The notes under the pieces were generated by a model. The model was not told the origin of the DNA, searched no databases, and saw only the letters and a list, made by a program, of their open reading frames with translations. The translations under genes were made by a program, and so were the position numbers. Of a DNA stretch of 64,000 bases, positions 24,201 to 33,200 are shown one piece after another (within the stretch, counting starts at the first letter, position 1; the number at the start of each line of letters is the position of its first letter). Origin of the DNA: Ectocarpus siliculosus (Eukaryota; Sar; Phaeophyceae; Ectocarpales; Ectocarpaceae); NCBI GenBank assembly GCA_000310025.1, contig FN649744.1, forward strand, positions 1,175,247 through 1,239,246, given 5' to 3'.

Positions 24201-27200
24201 AGCAGTGGCACAGTGGCACCTACCTCGGGGGAAGCAGGCTGCTGCAAAGATCCCGTCGGTGCTGTCGTTGATCGCTCCCGCTTCCCCCGGTCGGTCCTTC
24301 CGAGCCTGCCGCGGAGCTGGTGCAGCTGGCTGAGACCGAACATCTCGGCGTTTTCGACCACGCACACCCCTGCCCGGGGGACGTCGACGCCGACCTTGAG
24401 ACACAAGCGGCGATCAGCAAGCAAGGGCAGCAGCAGTGCGACGGAGGAGGGGAGGAGAAATTTCCGTCGGCGGCCGGATCAATATCTTGCGGCAGGATGA
24501 AACGTACTGTGAAGCCAACGCGGTGGTATCTCAAAGCGACCTTTAGTCATCGCCGAAAACACAAGGGGGATCAATGATGTCGATGAAACAAATCACCAAG
24601 AATCGTAGCACGTTCAGCCTGGAACAAACGCCGCCAATGTACCGCTACCCTGCACGCTCTTGATCTCCAGCCTGCATCAAGCCTAGCTTTTCCCCCATCA
24701 CTGCCGCTCGCATCATCGCCGTCCGTAGGCGGATCCCTGCGCAACTCCACCTGACGAATCTCACGCTCACCTCGATGATGCTGGTCGACACCAACACGCG
24801 GAGCCCCTTGCCCTTCTCCCCGCCGGAGAACTCGGAGAGGCGTTTGTTCTTCTCGGCCGAGGTCATCTTGCCGTGGAGGAGGGTCACCCTGCCGTCAGTC
24901 GGACACACAACACAAAAAGAAGACACATCATTGGATGGAAGAGACCACGCCGAATGAGCTTCTTGCGTTCTCTGATTGTTGCAAGGCGAAAAAAAAGGGG
25001 TGGGCGAAGCGCACATTGCCGGAGGATGGGTGGTCAAGCATGCATGGATTTTTCGTATTTGCTGGCACGTGGGTTCAGCTTTCTAGACGCCGTTTTTTTA
25101 ATGTGCCGAGTACGGGGGGGAGGGAGGGAGGGAGGGAGGGAGAGGGAGGGAGGGTGCTACGCGAGGAAACCTGTTGGAGAGAAGATGAATGCGTGAGGTT
25201 CTTTCGAGCAGCATCTGTATCACCACAAACTTGATGCACTGAAACGTGTGGGATTTTACACACAAAAGAGAGTGAAAGCCAAGGGGCTCGTGGACCGCGG
25301 CGACACCTATAGCAGCTCTCACACCGACGCTGACGCTCTGTCAACTGCAGGCGACGTTCGGTCGCAAGAGCAACGTCGAAGGTATTTCGCAGCAAACACC
25401 ATCATCGACAACAACAACAAAAACAACAACACTGCCAACAAAAACGACAACAGAGCAACAGCAACAACATCATCATCATTGCCTACAACGACAACAACAA
25501 CAACAACAACAACAACGATGGACAACGAAGACGGAATGCGGAGGCCACACGACGGGGCTCACCTATCCTCTCCGAGCTCCTTCACGAGCGCATCGTACCG
25601 CTCGGTGGCCGAAGCGAGGTGCTGTCTAGTGCTAGACTCAGACTTGTTGATTTTGTGGGAGAACCCAAAACACCTGGGTCCGCGGGTGGCCGGGGGGGGG
25701 GGGGGGGGGCGAGATGCAACCATGTTCATCCACGGGGGCTTTACGCTTCAAACAGGGTGTGGCCGAGAGGAAATGAAAAGCTGGGCTAGCACTTGTTTTG
25801 GGGCAAGGCTTGGCGATGGATACGCTGAGGCCGGCATACGCGTGGCAGAGCAGACCAAATACACAAATTCAATCACAAATTCAATCTCTTGTAGAGAGGG
25901 TGATAGCTTCAACGGAAGCGGGCGCCGAAAACAACTGACACAATCACCGAAAAAAGAAAAAAGGAAGAGTGTTTGATGAGGGAGCTTTGCAAGGGGGGGC
26001 CGCAGTCAAAACAAGGGGGATGATGGCGACACTACCCAGGGATGGCGTGAAACCTTTTCTTCGCGGCTATTGTATAATTTCAAGCCCAAGGGCGCAGGCA
26101 GCTTGCTGCATCAATCCTTCTCATGTGACGATTTTCGCCTTGTGAAACACAACTAACACAGGGGCTTCAACCAGCTAGGCAGGGTCGGACCTACAGAGGG
26201 GTGAGCACGAAGCACTCGCCCTCCCCCATCCCCACTGCCCTCCAACCCACAACGCACCTTGTCATCGGTGTCTTCCCGACCCTTGAGCCTGTCCATGACT
26301 TCCTTCGCCTTGGCCACAGGGATGAGGGTCGTCTCGATGTTCGCGGTGCCTCGCGGCATCTCTCGGATCTGGCTGATCTGTTTCGCCGCCCAATAGGCGA
26401 GCGGGGGGGTTTTGACGAGCAAGCGGTCAAGGCCAAGCAGTTACCTCGTACCACTAACTTTGGCGGATAAGTTTACAAAGTTTGGCGTAAGTTAGCACTG
26501 ACGTTTATCCCATTCGGAGTGCGGGCACGGCCGCCATAACCCGTCCGCGCCTTGTGAAAGGAGGGTATGGGCTGCATGGTTGAACTGACTGCTGGAATTT
26601 CTAGACTCCGTTGCCTCCGCCCGACGGTCCCCTCAACCGACTAAATAGCCGCCGGCACCTCCAGCACAAAACGACTCGCCTAAGTGCCTCAATCTTGAGA
26701 GACGGTGACGAGAACTTCGATCCCCCCCCCCCCCCGGTACCCCTCTATCAACATGCCTTCTGCACGTCCAGCACAAACTGACCCATTCTCCATTCCTCAA
26801 TTCTTAAGAAGTGACGGGCACTTCGAGACCCCCATCCGCACCCCTCAATCAACATACCTCTGGCATGTCGAGCACCACATGACCCACCTCCATGCCTCAC
26901 TTTTGAGAGATGATGACGGGCTCTTCGAGACCACCATTCCCCCCCCCGGTACCCCTCTATCAACATGCCTCCTGCACGTCCAGTACAAACTGACCCATCG
27001 CCATTCCTCAATTTTTAGAGAGATTGTGACGAGCAAATCGAGACCCCCCCCCCACCCCCCATGCGACTCGCCAAATACCTCACGGCGCTTCGCGCTTGGT
27101 GATGTGAGAGCCTGGTCCGGTGAGAACCCGGCGTGCTCCGTCCCGGCTTTGTAGGGATGCGAGGTCAATGGTCAAACGACTACGGCATGCACGACTATGA

Positions 27201-30200
27201 GTACACCCCCCCCCCCACCCCCCCTCGCACCCCTCAAATAACATGCCTCCGGCACGTCCAGCATAACAGGACCCACCTCCATGTCGCCAAAGAGGGCCAA
27301 CGTTAAGCTCCTCGGGATGGGGGTAGCCGAGAGATAGAGCACGTGCTGCGCAAAGCCTGCGGTCGACGAAACGCAAGACGCGTTATGGGGAGGGGCAAAG
27401 GTCGGGGAGCGGGCACGTAAGGGGTTTGCTGCGAGAAGGAGGCGTTCCTTCTTCAGGGAGGGTGTGAGAAAACCTCAATTTTCACAAAACGAGCTTGGTA
27501 GCTCGTGTCCGTGCCTGCGCAAGGTGATCGACAGCGGTGTGGTAAAACATCGACAGAAACCTCGAGGAGCGGTGGGGATGGTGGCGCACGCCAAAATCAA
27601 CCTTGCTCGAGAGAAGGACCCAACCGCAACGTAGCCGGCAGTGGTATATTCGGGAAAAGGAACACCCTCTCACGGCGCACGGTTAATGCCGTGTGCGGTT
27701 GGTGTCGGCGCGGGATGCGTGAAGAAATAAACGCCTCTGAAAGTGCGGGAAAATGCTAACGTCCGACTCTCACCCCTGCGGTTGTCCACAGCAAGGATGT
27801 ACGGAACAGAACGGAAACGAACAAATGAGGGCGACAAGAGCGGTGACTCAAGGATAACAGCGAGAGGCTCACCAGTCAACTTGTCCCTCTGCTCCACCCC
27901 GAACCGCTGCTCCTCGTCCACTACGGCCAGGCCGAGATCTCGGAAAGCCGTAGACGCGCTCGTCAGCACCGCGTGAGTCGCCACCAGAATGTCCACCTGC
28001 AGGGGGGCCACCAAACACCGGCACGGCGGTAACTCAGGAAAGTCTACGAGTTTTTTTCCGGTGGTCCCGGTACTAGCGGTGATTACCGGCATACCATTCG
28101 GTAGTACCGGGGGGACCGCCGAAGGCGGCACCGCCGAAGGCGGCACCGCCGAAACACGAAAAAACGCTTACCGCCGCAAAAGCACCGGCGTGTTTGCAAT
28201 ACCGCCACGCTGGTGACCTCCCACAAAACGGTACCGACGACAGCCCTGGTAACAAGGGTTACATGTTGACAAGGTTTTTGACCAAGATCCTCGTAGGTTG
28301 TGAGAGCCGTCAACACAAAAAATAATGCACTCTCCCCAATCACTGGGGAGGAAAAAAATATATAACACGAACACGCGGCATGGAGGGACCAAGCGAAACC
28401 ATAACGGGCGTTGTGGTTGGTGTACCCACGCGAAGGTACCCGTGGGTAAGGGGGCTCTGTCACAGCCGCGTGCCCCCCCTCCCCCTGCCTCTCCAGTAAT
28501 CTCGCTCATCCGCAAGATACTAAGTGCAGCGAGTTCGTCTTACAAACACAACCCGAACGACCCAACCGCACGTACCTCCCCACTCTTGACGTCGTTCAGC
28601 AGCTGCTGCCTCGCCTTCCCCTTAATGCTGCCCGTCAGCAGCTCCACCCTCAGGTTCCCCTTTCCATCCGGCCGCTCGATGCCCTCGGCCATCGACCTCA
28701 GAGTCTGGGAGCCCAAAAGTTCGTCGCAAAATTAAGTGGGTCTTGCGTTCAAGAGTTCGAGTGAAGCCTACCAAAAACGTTTCAAAACCCTTTTTTATTG
28801 TTGCTAAACAGCACGAAAATCACCGGGTGTTTGTCGCAAAAAAAAAGTGGGCCTTGCGCGCGCCGCACGAGCACGGTCGAAACCTCCCGCAAAACATTTG
28901 CAAGTACTCTCTTGTTGATGCTGCTGCTACTGCCGCCGCTTGTCTTGGCGTGGACGAATGCCTTTGACCATCTGCCCAGCAGTGGCATGCCCTCACTGCT
29001 GTTGTCACCCCCCGCTTGCAAAGTTAACGACCAGTGCGGCCCGAAGGCAAGGGAGAACATTGCGACTACACGGTCTCTGCGACGGTTCCAAACCGAATAA
29101 AACCCTTCCAAGCCCTGCTACGAGACAGAAGACGTCCTGGAACCGAACTACCGCATACACGTGGTCAAAACCCCCACCAGGGTATATATGACTTAGGCGA
29201 CGCTGAGTCAGGAGTCACACGTTGTAGGGGCTAGAAAAGACTCTTTCAATGCTTCAACACACCCAAGGCTCTAGGCCACCCCGAGCACAAACCAGAGAAG
29301 CTGGTCGCCGCAGAAGCGGCCGTGACAAACTGGCGTGATTTCATCGCTCAGCCGGAAATGTACCGCGGTCGATGCCAACAACAACAAAAAAAATACACGC
29401 ACACACATACATACACACAACACACACCAACAGACTACAAGGCGAGCAAACCTCGATTGACCACATCGTCAGTAGCAGAACGAACGTACAAGCACATATA
29501 CCTGTAGGTGTTGCACCGTGAGCACCTCGGTCGGGGCGAGCATGCACGACTGCGACCCCTGTCCGGCGGCCCTGAGCATCGCCAGGAAGGCCACCGCGGT
29601 CTTCCCCGACCCCACGTCGCCCTGCAGCAGCCGAAACATCCGGAGGCTGCTGCAGCTGCCGCTGCCCTCCATGTCCTTCAGGACCTCGTCGAGAGCTGCA
29701 AGGTCGGCCGGGGCGGGAAGCATAAGAGTGACGGTGGGGGGGGGGGGGGGGGGGGGGGGGGGAACCTTTNNNNNNNNNNNNNNNNNNNNNNNNNNNNNNN
29801 NNNNNNNNNNNNNNNNNNNNNNNNNNNNNNNNNNNNNNNNNNNNGCGGGAAGCATAAGAGTGACGGTGGGGGGGGGGGGATACTCATGTTTTGCATGCCT
29901 TAGTTGTTAGAGCGTTCACAACGCGCCCTCGCGAGGACGCATGGAGCATTTGTTCCAACGAGAACGATCCCCGATGGACAATCGGTCCTTCTTACTTTTG
30001 CCAAAGGTGACCCAAAAATGGGGGGAGGCGGTTATGGTCCGGGGTATATGTCCGGCCAGCACAGAGAGATACGCTCGCTGGCAAAGCAAGGCGGCAATCG
30101 ACCGAACCAAGCGCTGACCCCATGTGTTGTGTGTTGGGATGGATACGGCAGGCAGTTACGGCAGGAGTGGCAAAGGGATGGCCTGTTGCCTTCGATTCTT

Positions 30201-33200
30201 TGGTATCGCACGAGCGCCACGCCAAAAAGACGACACACTTCTCGCGGAGCAACAGACGCACGGAGAGAAGACTTGTTTCTAGGCGAAAAGACAGCACCAG
30301 AAGCGGAGAAAACGCGCACTCGAACCAAGCAACCCCCGGCCGCACCTCTGAAACATGCCCCACCCCCTCCGTTTGGCACAGCACACGCAAGGATGATGAC
30401 CGCCTTCTGGTTCATCCTGGTGAAAGGTAGCCTGGGCCGGCGAAAACCCGGCATATCGCTCCGTCCCGGTGTTGCAGGGATGTGAGGTCAATGGTCCCAC
30501 GACCACGGCATGCTTTTACACGAGTACACCCCACACGCGGTCAATGGTCTAACAACTAAACTCATGCCGAACTGAGTACCCCCCCCCCCCCCTCCCCCCC
30601 CGTAAGCTGTTCACTTTATCGACGCACCTTTGTTTTGACTCGAAGTGAGGTCAAACGGTAATCGCCGCCGTCCCTCTTCCACCAATGCCGCTTCCCCCCG
30701 ACCCTCGCCATACTCGCCAGCAGCAGCAGCCGCAGAGCCGTCTCCCTGATCCCCTCTATGGCCGCTAACGCCGCCACCAATGCCGCGAGTTCTGGCGTCT
30801 CCTGAGCGCGAGAACGATCTGGCTGGCGAGGAGCTCGTCGTACGCCAGGCGAGATCGGGTGGCACCGGAAGGTCTCAAGTCTTCCTGTTTTGTTGCAAAA
30901 AAAAAATCGCGGCGATATTTTGGTGTGTGGGTGTAGACTAGAAACTGCAAAGGCAGCAACAGCAGTAGCCGCAGCGGCAGCGGCGGCAAAGAAAAGTAGC
31001 GTCCAGCGAGCAAAGAGGTTCGATAGCACGAGAGGAGGGAGGTGCTACCACAAAAAGGGCGGCGGAGAGAGGGGTGTGTGTTTCGTCAGAGATTCTCCCG
31101 CAAAGCGCCCTAGGGGGGGAGGATCAACCAAGCCATCCACAAAACACCCCCCGCTGCTCCTGAAGCCATCTTCTCATCAACCGGTGTTCAGGATCGATCC
31201 AAAGAACGCTTCGCTCGGGGCTATCTCGCAGAAATGGTGATCGGCGCGCTATGCTACACTCACTGCTGTAGGTGACATTACGTAAGATATCACGCTCCCT
31301 GGATTGGTTCTGCAAAGCTCGACTACACCACACGACGAAGAGGATGCCACGAGTCAACTGATACGTTTTCGGAAAGCTGCCGTTCCACCGCCGCCATTTT
31401 CGGCACCACGTCTCTCGCTCTCTCTATGCCCTGGAGTAATCGATCTTTGAAAAATCGGCCCAAAGGGGGGGGGGGGGGGGGTGATATCTTACGCCACGTA
31501 CTCCGGCAGACATCCGACAAGACACGCCGTGTGTTAAGCAGAGGCACAGAGAGAGGGGGGGGCGTCGCGCACCTCCTGTTGAGGGCTGTGGGCCGCCGAT
31601 AGAGCTTCCCGAAGGCTTGGCCAACCGTGCTCCCGCATCGTTTCCTGGTCTATCCACTCCGGCGGAAACTGCGTCACCCCCTCCAGCTGGTCGAGCGCCA
31701 GGGCGATGACCGAGCGGAGGCTGGACCCGCTCAGACCGGCGGTGAGGGGGTACGTGGGCTGGATAACTAACACCTGAGGGTACATGGGTTGGGTGGGGGG
31801 GCGCGTGCTCATGTTTTGCATTGTTAGACCGTTGAGCACGCGTCCTCGAGAGGACGGAGTACTGCTGTTGCCGCAGGACCGATTGCCGATGGCCAATCGT
31901 TCCTTCCTACTTGTGCCAAAGGTGGGGGAGATCATCGGCAGCGACGGTGTGGGAAGGGGCAGGAGTGATTGAAAACAGTACGGGTTCGGTGGGAAGGGGG
32001 CTAGATGAAGAGTGTGGGGGGGGGAAGGGGGGCAGGACTAAAAAACGTCGCTCATGGGCTCGATGTTTTGGATTCCTTGCCTAGTGGACCGTCAAAAGGG
32101 TCAAAGTGACCCCGTTCCCGTAAGCACCGCAAAAAAACAACCAACCCCTGCACGGCGCCAACGCTTCATCTGCGGTGTTGCAACGTGGCTCTTGGTAGCA
32201 GAGAGCATGCACCAAACGGAAGGTATGCTCGTATCACCTGGCACATGCCAAGCTTGGACTCAAGAGACGGAAATCTAACCTTCGAGGCCACCCGCCCCAA
32301 CGCGTTTCGTTTCGGGAATCCCCCCCCCACACGTATTCGCGCCGCTGGTCCTGACCCCCCTTCTCGACACCCAGCAACGACGTGGCCGTGGCCTGCCTCC
32401 CGAACTGTCCCCACACGATAATCCCCTTGCAGAACCCCAGGTTCTGTGCCCCAACCATGCAGTACACCATCCCGATCCCAAACTATTGTAGAGCAAGGTC
32501 CGGGGGGTTGTGGCTGCTACCAAGAAGACATGGCTCTACACACAAGAGCCAGAACGTGGCCCTCCCTCTAAAAACGCGACTCAATCGACTCATAACACTT
32601 TCAGTTCCTAAAGCTCATCGACGCCCGTGTGCAACTCCGGAAATGCGCACTAATTGTAACACTTTCAGCTTCTAAAGCTCATCGACACCCGTGTTCAAAC
32701 TCCGGAAAGACGTGCTCCTTGATGGTTGGATCCCTCCCGAGAGGGCCGTGCTGCTCCCTTCCTGGCTCACCTTTTCAAGGTCGGCGGCAGGGGCTACGAC
32801 CTCTGGCGAATTCATCACCAGGGCTCCGCTGTACTTGTCCATGGTGACCTTCCCACTCACCACCTTGGTCTCCCCGGGCTCGTAGTTCTTGCACAGCCAG
32901 GACCTGCGTGTTCAGATTGGCCCAAGGCATGGACAGCAGAGGTGGTGGCTACGGCATAAGAGAGGGTTCGGACATGTCAACAACGCTCTCTTAAATCCAG
33001 TTTATCTTGAAAACCGTACTGCTGTACAATATGTGAAGTTGTCAAGGTCGGGACAAGCCAAAAACACCCTCTTAAAACTCGATTTTCTCTTGAATACTCT
33101 TTAACCCGCTACTGCACAAGTTTCGTAAAGATTCCGACCAACAGCACGTTTGCGTCCGGTTAGGTGGGTCCGGTTGGGTGGCCAATTCGAGGATTTCCCA

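Noticed and set aside
32166-32523. Minus-strand open frames between RecG exons 32771 and 31773
   Set aside because: The flanking exons are both phase 0 and join into contiguous RecG sequence. Inserting this stretch would break the family alignment.
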